Source: Lucifuga dentata (taxonomy: Eukaryota > Chordata > Actinopteri > Ophidiiformes > Bythitidae). Taken from it: a stretch of 64,000 bases of DNA. Shown piece after piece: positions 22,130 through 34,800 of this stretch; position 1 is the stretch's first letter; each line of letters starts with the position of its first letter. Position numbers and translations under genes: made by a program. The notes under the pieces were generated by a model, which saw only the letters and a program-made list of their open reading frames with translations, was not told where the DNA came from and did no database searches. The stretch covers positions 62,001 to 126,000 of the forward strand of contig VXCM01000132.1 of the NCBI GenBank assembly GCA_014773175.1, written 5' to 3'.

Positions 22130-24494
22130 GACTTCATATTAACACTAACATTGCACCTAATCATTCATTATGTTTTTTAATGTGTCTAATTTACATTGAG
22201 TTGCTAAATAGATGAATTTGAATAGTGCACATTTTCATTTTACAGAAAAAGGATGAGGCTTTTCATGCCAAAATCCCATGTTTATAGTCTCCTTTTCTGT
22301 TCCTCAATCCATGATCCATGACTCTTATTTTCATAAGAAAGCATTCCAGAGTCCAGCAAACAAACAGTTGTATGGATGTACTATTGATTTCACATTCACA
22401 CATCCAGACTTAAAGAGACTATGGGATTGCCCATGAATCCTAAATCTGTGTGTGACTCATAGACTGTCAAGTTGACATCCTCTCTTCTGTAAACTGGCAA
22501 GATTATTCACTCAACAGGATCTCTGTCCCTTTCATCCTGTGAACTACAGGCCAATCCAGATGCTGACAGCCAAGTGATAGCATACAGATGGAAATGAAGG
22601 CTAGTGGAGGAATGGTGCTGTTTGTCAAACACTGGAGAACACCTCTAGATTTGGGAAGTAGACTGCTGCACCAAACTGGGTCCCACATCTCTGACTTTAC
22701 TTACTAGGAGGTTTCAGACCCAAAATCTTATATTTTGCATAATTATGATACATGTATCAGCATATACACAATACATGTATATAGGCTGAACTAAGAATTC
22801 TATGATTTGATCATTACTTCTCTGTATTTCAAAAACAAGTTAATGTTTTTGTTAAGTTAATAAGTTATGTCATATAAACAACAAAACCATCAAAGAAAAC
22901 TTACATTTTAGCTCAAGCTCACTGGAACACAAAAAGGTTCATTGCGTCCTTGATAAGAGACAATTGTTTGAAATTTGGCTGACCATTATCTATAAGCTGT
23001 TACTTGAGAAACACATTTTATTTTACATGATCCCCTTACAATGGAACTGAAATAATTACAATGACTGCAATTAAACAATAATATAACATCATAATGTTAC
23101 CATGCAAATGATTTTGAAATGCAGATTTACATATGTTGAAGAATTTATTTTCTGTTGTGCACCAAAATTGCTATTCTGGACAACCTGAGCTGAGAAAAAT
23201 ACAAGTTCAGGAAAGAAGTCTCATTCTTCTGTGGTTATTTATGAAATTAAGTTATAGCCACAACTTTGATAACAATCATATAGCAACTAAAGTGGCCTCA
23301 GTGACTGATAAGGGTAGTATGTTCTGTAAAATGTATTTCCTTCTCCTTGGGCAATAAATAATATGCATTCTCCCCTGTGGTCCACCAAACAATAGAAAAA
23401 ATATTCCGGCAGTTCCGTCATACTGTTGGCTTCTACTGGTTATGCTCATTGTGCTCTCTGGATCACAATTCACAGTCATTGAAATTAAACCAATTGAGCT
23501 TCTTTCAAGATAATGTAAATAAATATCACCCATGATATAACTGTTTTTCATAACTTTCCTCTTTTCCCTCTCTTATCGGCACACAGAGCATTTCTTTCTT
23601 TCTTAAGGGTCAAATGAAAGGTCTCCCTTTTCTTGAGAATCAAGGCAGAGGAGAAGCCTGGTCCAGGACTGATTCATGTTGCGCACACTGGTGGGATGTT
23701 ATGCATGGATAATTGATTGTCCAAGCAGCATGGCCACTGTTGGATCTTGATGGTGCTGCTGAAATGTCACCTTACTGATGTTACAGCGGCACAGATATTA
23801 AAAAGGCTGGTCTCAAAGGCTTCCACACTCCTCTCCCACTGTGTCTGGGAGAGACAGCACTGTTTGTCAGGGTTCCATTTCAGAGAGACAGATCTTGCAT
23901 TTGCAACCTTATCTGCACAGGACACTGCACCCACTTCCAGAAGTGCACTGAACATTTCCAATCATAGGGGTTTATCACTTCTTTTAAAGTGGAAATCAAA
24001 AGTGTGAGAATCGTGAGGAAAAACAGACATAATTGAGATTGCATAGGATGCATTTATAGGTAGTGTGTTTCTTCCAAAAACCCAGAAAAATTACACTCCA
24101 AGCTGAAAATATCCCATGTGACAACAATAAAGAAGTCATCATTTTTGTGGAAATGCTTTCATACCAATTTGAAAAAGTTTTAAGGAAAATTGTTTGAAAG
24201 CTTCTCAGACATTAAGTCAGATAATGCAGTAGTATGCATTTATATATAAAAATGAGGGGATTACGGGAGTGGAATCTGGTAAATTTCAGAGTTAGATGAT
24301 AGTGTTTCCAAAAGCTGAAGAGCAACTGGTAAACTGTGTTAATCTATAAAGGCTTATGCAGGTAAAAATAAACTACACCTGCATGCCATTTTACCTCCAT
24401 AATACATGGAGAGGGAGACTATTGAGCATCCATTTCCTCTACCAAGGAATGTAAAAAAGGATATTTTACCATGAGTTTTCTGAGTAGCTCACTA

Positions 24495-24517
24495 CATTGT
24501 TTAAACAATGAATTGTT
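24495..24517. promoter_or_regulatory. paired SOX-like sites in a perfect palindrome
   Basis: CATTGTTTAAACAATG is a perfect 16-bp palindrome with two inverted SOX-type cores (ATTGTT and AACAAT) and is followed at once by a third AATTGTT. It could equally be a chance AT-rich palindrome; there is no other support. Confidence 0.25.
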
Positions 24518-25601
24518 GCTGTTAATTCAGTTCTTGAAAAAGACCTGAGCAGAATTCTTTGTATTTTTGCACCATATGCAATACAAAGTTCCAAACACAT
24601 ATTACATACAAAATAAATTTATAAGGCTTTAATTAAGGTGTACAGTATTTAGCTGAATTTTGTAAGACTTTTAAAGAATCGACTAAGAAATCATATGCAC
24701 ATTCTACGTTTGTTTAATTTTGTCAGTAAGAAAATGAACAATGGTGAGTTTAATTGGAACTAAATGTTACAGTGTTGTTAATTGTTGGATTTCATTGTGT
24801 AGCTCTGTTAAACAGTCAGGCCTTTCCTCATTGTGCCTCTCTGACATACTGAAACCATTCTGAACCAAGGGCTTCCCCCATAATCAAGTGTGAATGAACA
24901 TGTAAACTTAGCCAAGTATTAACAGAACTTGGCCTTTCTTCCACACACAGCAGTTCGTGCTGCTGTGTGAATCGTGGTTAGCGTGACAGAGGTAAAAGGC
25001 AAACAGCTTGAAGAATGAAGAGGACCCAAAACAGACAGGAGGGAACTCACCATACTGTTGGGCAGCAAGCTATGGTTGAAAGGGAAAAGGGAGCATTAAT
25101 AGCCACCATATGTCTGCATATTCTGGGGTCTCCAGAGTAAATTTCATTGCCCAACACACAAAATGGACCATCTAAAAGACGTGTGTAACGTGGCCTGAGA
25201 CAGCTACCGTGTGAAAAGCAGGCTGCAGTGTGTGAGAGCCTTGGTCTGATCTGTCACGCTGGGGTTTTTAAGGAGAAATGGGGGTAGCAGCTGTTTGGTT
25301 CACCTGTCCTGTCCTGTACACGGCTCTCCATCAAACCAGGGGCTACTGTCCTCCCAGGCTGCATCCACAGCCATGTTTCTCCACTGTAATCTCAGACGCA
25401 GCGCTCATATCTAACATGACAACATTTACAAGACCTCAGTACCCTTGTTTTGCAGATTTGTAGAATTATATGGTGTTCTTTTAGTGTGTGCTCTGCATCG
25501 AAACAATACGCAGGCTTTAAGAACGACATGTAATGCGACAGATCAACAGAGATACTGTACTGCCCCTGTAATGGAGAATCAGGTTGCTTTATAGGCTGAT
25601 T

Positions 25602-25666
25602 ATATATGTATATATATATATACATATATAATTATAATAATAATAATTATATATATATATATATAA
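25602..25666. repeat. (TA)n / (TAA)n repeat
   Basis: AT-only array with TATATA and AATAAT units, capable of cruciform folding. Confidence 0.9.
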
Positions 25667-28600
25667 TTAGCCCAGTTTTAAATTTTTCCATTCGAAGAGC
25701 AGGGAAGTTTTGTTCGCCAAAGAAAAGTTGCAAATATGCACAGTGCAAGTATGTGATTGAATTCAATTTAACTGTTTTCACATATGTTCCCTTGTTTAAC
25801 AGGGAAAGTTACTACAGTGCTGCTTAAGCCCTGGATTATCTGTCTGCGCCCTTCTGCCTCTTTAGCATCAACATGAATTCACCCACTCAGAGTCTATCAC
25901 ACATCCACAGAGCTCCCTAAGAGAGAACGGACCTTAGGGAAGCCCAAGCAGGGGGGGAACATACATCTTTGAGACATACATCTTGACAGAACAGAGTGGA
26001 GCAGAGCAGGGTTGTGGTTGAGCCCATGGGCATGGCCTCCTCACTCACTGGCAACCACTTTGTTAGGCACACAACACTAATCCTCCTTGTGTCTTTATTA
26101 CCCTCTGTGTAGAGGAGCAGGCTGGGGCTGGGACTGGGGGGANAATCCTCCTTGTGTCTTTATTACCCTCTGTGTAGAGGAGCAGGCTGGGGCTGGGACT
26201 GGGGGGAAGCACCGCTGCAGGGCCAGAATCATCAGCATTCCTGTTTGAAGATAGACCACTGTACAGCATTAAGGCATCTAATAGAGACAAACAGAGCAAA
26301 ACAGACTGATAATAACAGAGACAGAAAAAGATGGAATAAAAAAAAAAAAAGGAGAGTCCTTTTTGCCCCCCTCATAATAGTAAGGATGGGGGCATAATTT
26401 GAGGATAGGCAGATTATTGCAACCAGAAATGGCTGTGAGGCAATTCTGGTTCATGTTGTGACATACTCAGTAATCTAAACAACATATTAATGTACTGCCA
26501 TAATTTGTAATACTGCCTCTGTGGTTGAAAACAATTTGTCATGCATTGGATTTATAGGAATCTCATTTTGGATAATTCTAAAGCATTTAGCACAAATTGT
26601 TTGATGAATTTTGAGACATACATCTAAATGAAGCCATGTTCAATTTGTCTAGTAAGGAACATTAAAAACTTTTGATGATTTTGTCTTACAGAGAAGTACT
26701 CTTATTTTGTATTATTTTCTTACTATGATGATTGCTGAAAATATGATTTTGACACAGAAAGCCTTTCTGTTGATCAAGCCTACTCAAAATTGAACTCACT
26801 CAACTGGCGCCATCTTGTGTCTATGCTGTGCTGCTGGCTGCCAGTGCAGGTGCATGAAATTCAATGTCACCTTTTCCTCAGATCTCCTCACTGTCCCCCA
26901 GCTGTCACCTGAGCGCTTCGCAGCATAAGGTAATAGCATCAAGATGCAATCAAGATTATACACTTGTCAGTCATTCCATGCACTCGGTGGCTTACAATAT
27001 GTGAAACAGACACAAGATAAAGCCTGTGCACAGATGTGAAGATAAAATGCTCCTAAATATTCATCACTTTTCTGACTGCAGCAATGTAAACCATGAAAGC
27101 TGCCAATAGTTGGCTGGGAAGAGTAACCAGTTAGCAAAGGGTTGGACCAAAATGAGCTGAAATGTAGTAATGCAAAGAATAAGTGTTTTAATCTCTCCCT
27201 GTAGAAGTAAATTTTCTGTAACCACTTTGAATTTTGTGGCACTCGTCCTTGTTGGGGATCTGAAACAGGGACTGCAGCTGTATATCTCAACTGAACAGAG
27301 TGTCTGCATGTAAGCTATGTCCGCATTTCAAGTTTATTTCCATGTTTACGCTGTTCCATATTCTTTGCAATAGTAACAGGATTACTTTGTGACAAATGGT
27401 AATTTGTGGAATTCCCTGATTTCAGTTTGAGGATTTTCTTTTTCTCTGTCACTGCCTTATAAAAAAATGTGTCTGTATTTTCGGCTCCCAGGAGGTTTGA
27501 TTCCAGAGGCCCTTCAGGTTTCCATGCAGACCTCTGTGAAGGGCCAGATAAAGCAGAGCAAGGCTTGGTGATGCAAGTATGAGGAGCATGAGGGAATAAT
27601 AATAACATGCTACAGCTTGCACAGTGAGCACCCTTTAACTCCACAGGCCAATCTCACATACGGTATTTTCCATCCATATATGTTTAAACAGAATGACATG
27701 TCACATTTAATAGCCATACTCTGTTTTTCCACGTTTTAATTATTTGACTACAAACTATGTATGCCTCACATTTTGACTGACCATTTTCCAAAGCTTGTTG
27801 TAGTGTGATAGATCATTTGATGTATTTTCCCAGGCACTATTAGTTTCCATCCATTTGTGTAAAGATCAATATAAACTTGTACATGCTTGATCCTTGTTTA
27901 AGATGACTGGTAATCATAACAGTGAACATCATGCTTGCTTTTATTTTTGTTAAAGTATATATTTCATTAATAATGCAGGATATACCTTTCAAATCAATGT
28001 GTACTTTCATCTGTGTTACCAAAAGCAGACATTATTCACTAAGATGAAGATAAACAACTTTAAAGTCTCAGTATGTTGAACTTTACTGAGTAAATGGAGC
28101 ATGATGGCTGTTTAAAGGTCATAAAAATGACAATAAAGAATAAATGTTTGTAGAAACTGACAGATTGCTACATGCCATAAACACTGGCATGATCCTTTAA
28201 AAAGCATGTTGATTATACTCTTGATGAGAAATTAAGAATAAAATCTGGATTTGTGCTCTGATTTTATGTCATATTCTCTTTATGGCCATTAGAAGTCATG
28301 GTCACAATTCAACAACAAAAGAAGACAGAGCCCTGTGCAGACAGTTATATCGGTTTGTTTTGTTATTTGTTTCAAAATCTTTGTTACGTCTCATGCACTA
28401 ATTGTTATCCTTGTGACTGCTCCACGAGCCATTTAACAATTCTTCAGCATGATCATGCACTTTGTAATTACATAGTGAAAGGAATTAGTAAATGTACATA
28501 AGTGAATTAACGTATGGAAATTAGCTTGAGCACTACCTTGGGTATGGTTTAGTTGATCCCCAGCTGCATATGTTGGTAATCACCGCTGCCTCTTGGATTC

Positions 28601-29500
28601 ACTCACAGGCACGCAATAAACAACCTGCTGCCAGCACCCCCTACGCTTTTGTTTAATCTGCCATTTCACTGGGCTCTACTCTGTTGCACAAATATGTAAG
28701 TGAGTCTCAGCAGCAGAATGCACAGAGGCACATTAACTGGGATGGGTGCCTGCACACTAAAGCCTGACATTAAGTCTAGGATTTACACTGGAATATGATT
28801 CCTCAGTGTCTTGTAGAAGTTTTCAGACAGATCCTCAAGAATTTGGTGGCTTCAGTGACCTGCTGCCTGGTGTCACTTTTAAAATCACGTTCATGATGTT
28901 GAATTAGTTCTTTTAATATCTCCTTACTGCCTATGATAAGCCTGTGATTAACAAAAAAGATGTGTGGTTGTCTTTCTAAATACCTCTTTGGTATTGTCTC
29001 CAGAAGATCTAAGTTACACATTGCTTTGAGATTCAAGATTGTTAGGTGAATATTGCTGTTGAACGTGAACTTTTCCATCATGCCTTACGCAGCTCTGTGA
29101 AACTTTGGGTAATGCCGCCAGCTGCTGGAAGAAGGACTGTATTGCCTGGAACACATGTCTGGCCTTGTCAGAGCACAATATTAGATGATTCTGCCTGTGA
29201 GAATAGACTGTATAGACTTAAGACTACATATGTTTTATTTAAATTTTTTGAAAATACAAATCGGACTTAAAGCTCATGAAAGTTTATTTTAGAAACATTT
29301 CCTGAAATCATTCTTCTGTGACCTATAGCCCATTTGTTGCTTTTATGGTTGCTCCAGAGCAGTCTCAAGAGAATTTGGGAAGAAAATATATATTACATTT
29401 GTTTTCTGTTCTACATCTTTCTCATTGTAAGTATATTCTTTGTTTGACAGTGTTCGTGCGTTCTTTGTTTATAAGTAATTCACTGGTGGTTTTAGCCTTA
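25667..29500. other. intergenic upstream of park7, no gene recognised
   Basis: Contains the 64-bp duplication around the N at 26143 and otherwise unique AT-rich sequence. A 92-codon minus-strand frame (28803-29081) was considered and not called. CpG density rises after about 29.45 kb toward the park7 promoter. Confidence 0.6.
26079..26207. repeat. 64-bp direct duplication around a single N (assembly artefact)
   Basis: Two identical copies starting AATCCTCCTTGTGTC and ending GGACTGGGGGGA flank the N at 26143. Confidence 0.85.
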
Positions 29501-29644
29501 CCATTTCACGTAATGTTTCGTATGTTTGGGGTACAGAGTACGGGACTGGGAAACGGGAATATTGTGCGCAACACTGCAGACGTCGGTGGCAGCAGGTGTT
29601 TTGGATTAACGAGTGTACAAGTTAACTGGAGCCTCAATACCGCG
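29501..29644 (+). promoter_or_regulatory. park7: park7 promoter and probable noncoding exon 1
   Basis: A CpG-richer segment (TGCGCAAC, GACGTCGG, AACGAGTG, ACCGCG) in AT-rich surroundings, with no obvious TATA box. A good splice donor, CCGCG then GTGAGA, ends the proposed exon. It pairs with a strong acceptor, CTCCTATTTTCAG, ending at 29819. This would remove a 175-bp intron and give a noncoding first exon, as in mammalian PARK7. The transcription start is not fixed; roughly 29.52-29.58 kb is inferred. Confidence 0.45.
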
Positions 29645-29819
29645 GTGAGAGCATTTAGTTGTCCCCGCAAATGCCTTGTTGTTTTCTTTTAATAATGAGC
29701 AATTAATGAAAAAAGACAATAAGAAATATCCTATTGTATTTATTTTTTATAACTACCGATTGATAAACAGGACAACAAGAAATTCACAGGCGCGCTAAAT
29801 TTTCTCCTCCTATTTTCAG

Positions 29820-30054
29820 CAAAACAACTAGGCTAAAGTCACCAGCTAACTAGGTCACTCGTTAATCGGAACACCGATCTCTGCCACTGCCAGGCTACAG
29901 AAAGTTACACTCTGAAGTAAGCTAGCACCTTCGCACCTGAGAGGATCTGTCTCCAAGTTCAGCTATGGCAGGAAAGAGAGCTTTAGTGATCCTGTCGAAA
30001 GGTGCCGAGGAAATGGAGACTGTTATTCCTGTCGACATTATGCGTAGAGCTGGG
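29820..30054 (+). CDS. park7: park7 first coding exon (with 5' UTR)
   Basis: Begins after TATTTTCAG with about 145 bases of 5' UTR; the start codon at 29965 sits in TTCAGCTATGGCAGG, a good vertebrate context (G at +4). It encodes residues 1-30, including the first strand and Glu18, and ends GCT GGG before the donor GTTTGT. The upstream boundary is inferred; an alternative is that transcription starts within this exon. Confidence 0.85.
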
Positions 30055-31797
30055 GTTTGTAACTTTCCTCCTCTGCAGGCTGGTGCACTTGCTGCAATAT
30101 AGCATAGTTAGCTAGCTAATGCCATTGACGTAAGTAAGCTGTCATAGCTTCAGATTAACTTTGTTATAATAACTATGTTTAACATTTAAATGGTAACAAC
30201 AGTATTACTTAAATATATTGTCAACAAGGTAATGACGGAATTTATGTGCCTCACTGTTCATGAAATGACAGTAGCATTTGTAACGATCCAACAGCAGTGG
30301 GCCTGCTGTCCTGCAAGCAAATGTTAGCAATAAAAACTATAAATACTGTTTAGATTTATGCTGATCTACCATTATTTGAATACAGTATTGGCTGCTATCT
30401 TACTGTTGCCATAACCTGAAAAGTGAGAGCAGATGCAATGTAAATGTCAAAGTCCAACGTCATTGGAGCCTCCACCATTTCATATCCTTCAAAATAAAGC
30501 TCTCCATCAGTTGTATAGGATGCCATGGTGCTCCATTATTATGTTAAAGGTGTATTATGGGTGAACTTTACTTTTCAGAGCTTCACTGACCAGAAACTAA
30601 TAACATAACATAATTGGGCAGTTGGCAATAAACGAATTTGGAGGATAAATACATTGCAGTATCATGTATTTTCTTGGCTTTATTTATCAAGGGACATCTG
30701 GCCAATTTGCCAGTTATTATTGCCAGTGATCTCCAGTGAAACTTACCTCCTGGAAAAGTTTTATTGTAATTTTAGAAAACGTTTATTACATTTCTTTAGT
30801 TCAGACTATATGACGTGCTTCTTCCCAACTCCTGTAGATTGCTGTGACAGTTGCAGGACTGACAGGCAAAGAGCCCATCCAATGCAGCAGAAATGTTGTC
30901 ATCTGTCCTGATGCTAGCCTGGAGGATGCGAGCAAGCAGGTTAGGTTCAGTATTCATTTACTAGTACTGTAATTGACACTGTTCAAATGGTAAGCCTAAA
31001 GCCAGGCTTAAGTTTTCAGAGCTGTATCTAATATTTGGTATTGTAAGTATTTTCAATTTGATTAGTGCCATCAATCAAACTGCAATGCCTGGTATTCTGC
31101 AATTTCAACCTTGTCAGCCCCCATCTTTCATGGTTTGTCTCCAGGGCCCGTATGACGTGGTACTTCTGCCAGGGGGAATGCCAGGGGCCCAGAATCTGGC
31201 AGAGGTGAGAAATACCTAGAAAAATAGCATGTATTTATAGTGTTCAGTCTTTTAATTCTTTGTGTTGTTTTGCTATAGGGAATCCTCTTAAGCACTCAGA
31301 GAAATGACAATGTGTCAGTGAGCCGGCTGGATAATAATAATGATGCAGATTAATACATGATAGGTCATTCAGTGTTTGCTGGGGTACACCTCTTTGCCAC
31401 CAGGGAATATTTTAGTTACCTGGATGTAACTCCATCAGCTGCATCCAAGAGGGGTGATGATTGTTTGATGGTGGGTTTATACTAATCCACTATAATTCTG
31501 ATTATCTTTGTGATTGTAAAATGGAATAATTTTTGCAACAGTTGTCATGTTTTAATAATTCAGTTTAAGAATGAATTTTTAAGCTGAATTATTAAAATAT
31601 GATTCAGTTAAAATTCAATTTATTTTTTTTTAGTTTTACCTTAATTTCATTGAAATGGGACACTACATTTAAAATATGTCAAATACAATGTAATGGTCAC
31701 AGAAAGTGTTCCAAAACATGTTGCAGAAGAGTGACAATTAAAATTATAATTAATCATCTTGGACAAAAAAAAACCCTGTTCTGGACTATGCTTTATT

Positions 31798-31828
<31 letters not shown>

Positions 31829-34800
31829 AAGTTATAATCATAGTTGTCTTATGATTAGGCTGATACAATAATTATACTCTAAAAATTAAATTTTTTGTTT
31901 TATTTCTCTGTACAGCACTGGCCAAAAGTATNCCCCCCCCACACACACACACATTTTTGAGTAAAGCTTTCTTTCTGAGTTAAAATACCACTCCAAACAC
32001 AACAAAATTAATTTTTTTAGTATATTAGAGTAAGTAAAACTGAAAAAAAACCAATAAGTTGTTAATAGTGTTAAGTAGGAAGACATTTGACACATTGCTA
32101 AGATTTGAAGAAGAATACCAATATTATTAGTAGAGATCAAACAGTAAGTTAAAACATCTTCTTTGAGGTAGGGTCAGAGGTCAAATGATTTTCATGTGTT
32201 TTCACTGACTTGTAGAAATATTGTAGTCATATTACTTACACTGAAATCCAGATTTAAGTCTAGAATAGTTAAGAATATAAGAAGAAAATAGTTAAGAATA
32301 GTTGAATATTCTGAACGAGTACTCAACTACTTGTAAAACACCAATAAATTAATTTTGTTGTGTTTGGAGTGGTACTTTGGTAAAGTTTACAGAAAAATAC
32401 AGGGGGGTGCAATACTTTTGGCTAGTGCTGTACTACAGGGACTGTTTTCAGCATATAGGAATGCTTGCTCAATATGTCAGTATTTCTCTTGAAATATTGA
32501 CATATTGCTCAATATTGTCAGTATTTCTCTTGAAATATTGACATATTGCTCAATATTGTCCTTAAAGTAAGCAACTTGTCAGAGTCATCAGAAAGGCTGA
32601 AGCTTTGCTTTTCTTGAACAAATTTCAATGCTATGTATTTTGGTGGTGCATAAAAGTTTTATAGTTTTTCTTAGTGGTTATTACATAGACAGCACACATA
32701 CTGAGCAATCATGTGACCTGTGAATGACTCACTCTGTCTGGTTTCCATATTCTCTTGCAGTCTCCTGCTGTGAAGGAGGTGCTGAAAGATCAAGATAGCA
32801 GGAAAGGCCTGATTGCAGCCATCTGTGCAGGTACATTTTGCTAAAAATGAACCAGTGGTATTAAAAGCGGGAGTGATGCACGGTAGGCACATGATAGGCG
32901 ACTAACAACAGTGACCAATGAAATGTTTTGTCCCAGTGTGCTGGACACATGGCAAGCAATGCACACAGTTCTAGAGCAAATTGTGGGTCTGATCGCTCTT
33001 GATGAACAACAGTTGCCGTAAACAAACAAACATTTATAATATGACTGTAATTTTGTTTTCTGCTGCATATATAAACTTTAAAAATTCATGCACTCTTTCT
33101 GTTATGTAAAAAATCATTTCTTTGTGTTTTCACAATATAAATATCAAATCAGATGTAAAAAAGAAAAAAAAGGCATTGTCCATCTTGTCATGTGATTGTG
33201 CAATCACTCAGCTTCTACTAGTGAGAAAATAATAGCAGGAGGGGCAATTTTTTTAATACAAAAAGAAAATGTCAAAGAATATGTTAGAAGATGTGGGCAT
33301 GATAAACAAAAAAAAATTTAAAAAGGTGCAAGGCAAAAACTGAACAAAAGACTAATCAGTGCAACATCTACAAGAGACAATTAAAAATAAAATAAATTTT
33401 AACATACAATGTTTTGGTCATAGTATTCATCTTATATGTAAGTTTGAGACTTTGAAAGTATTTAATAAATTCAAGCAAAAACAGATTAAAACAGGAATAT
33501 GACCACTTGAAAACATGAATATGATATTTACCCAATAAAATTATGAGGTTTATAAGATCTAGCAATTGAGGATCCAGATTACTTTTGAAAATGTTTTTGT
33601 CATGTGTAAAACATGGGATGTTTTTGATTTTAAGAGACACCAGGTTGTGCACCTCTTTACGAAATGATTGTATATGAAGATACTTAAAAAAGATGTTCAT
33701 TTGTTTCATTTCAGAAGGAAGGAAAGTGCAGGAATCCATTTCAAATGTACATTTCCTGTACAAAAAGGCACTGATTGGGTGAACGTTGCATAAAATTTTA
33801 TAATCATAAACAGGGTGCTTTGAATAAAAACAAAAAGATTTTTCCCTAACTGAGGCTTCAACGTCATGCAACACAATAGGGTGAAAATCAACAAATATAA
33901 GGCTTTTAAACTCATGTTTAAATGCATTACAAATAAGCTTAGGGGCAATGGTTTGATATGATACATATTTGTAATTTAGATTGCTTCAGTGACTAAGCAG
34001 TATGCTCTTAGCTCATTGGTCCATCAATGTAACCCCACTGATTGGTCATCATTAGGTGAAAGCAATCAAATGTTAAACATTTTTCAACTTTGCTGGATGG
34101 CATCACAAGCCTGCGTGTTCATGTGAACATGCATGAGCGTGAAATTCCATAAGATTTAGCATCAAGTGTCACTTCGCAGAAGGGGGACTCAAGAACAACG
34201 CCTCTTCACTCTTGTTTCATTGAAAATTAATAGAGCAGAGGCGACATCAAGTACCATGTTTCAAGCCTATAAATCTGGAATGATAGATAAAATAGCATTT
34301 TTAAGAACTATTTGAGCGATAATCCTTTTATAAATCAAGCAGTGTCATCAGCGTAATGATACAAATTAATGAGCCTGCCATTATGTTACTGTGTTACTTT
34401 GAACCATTTTTGAGAACCAACAATACTGAAGGTATACTGGTCTTATTTAAATGCAAACCTAGTGTTATGCCTGCATTAAATGGGATTTTCTCGCAACTAT
34501 AATTAATCATCTTGGACAAAAAAACACTTTTTTTTTTCTGTATAAACGTAGTAAAGTATCAGGGGATTCAGTACCTGGCTGTGAATAACTGAACATGCCC
34601 TGAATAATGTTTATCAGACACTTCTTTAAGAAAAGCACAATGATAATAAACTACAAACACAATTAATAAATATGTGGTCATTTTTGACATGAGGGTTTGA
34701 TTAGTATTGTCCCACAAGCTCTGACATTTTATTTGACAGCTTGTGCTGAGGAAGGACATTGGAAGGACATCTGGAATAGGGACAGAGGACCAATGCGGCA

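Larger units (their letters stand above)
20585..25600. other. intergenic, no gene recognised
   Basis: AT-rich unique-looking DNA with a poly(A)/N run at 22093-22129. A perfect palindrome CATTGTTTAAACAATG lies at 24495. No exon, RNA gene or full-length mobile element was recognised. Confidence 0.65.
31205..32760 (+). other. park7: park7 intron 3 with a MITE and simple repeats
   Basis: Contains an (ATA)n run, a hairpin Tc1/mariner MITE and a short tandem array, each listed separately. The acceptor tract is TTCTCTTGCAG. Confidence 0.9.

Noticed and set aside
28803..29081. 92-codon minus-strand frame with a vague resemblance to a helix region of family-2 cytochrome P450s
   Set aside because: The resemblance rests on a few scattered residues, with no heme-binding motif, no neighbouring exons and no convincing splice sites.
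29318..29692. 124-codon + strand frame overlapping the park7 promoter region
   Set aside because: Composition is non-coding and it runs across the proposed noncoding exon donor; no protein similarity.
33368..33874. 168-codon minus-strand frame as an independent gene
   Set aside because: It overlaps a park7 intron and reads as the C-terminal part of a LINE ORF2 with a frameshift upstream, so it is listed as a retroelement relic instead.
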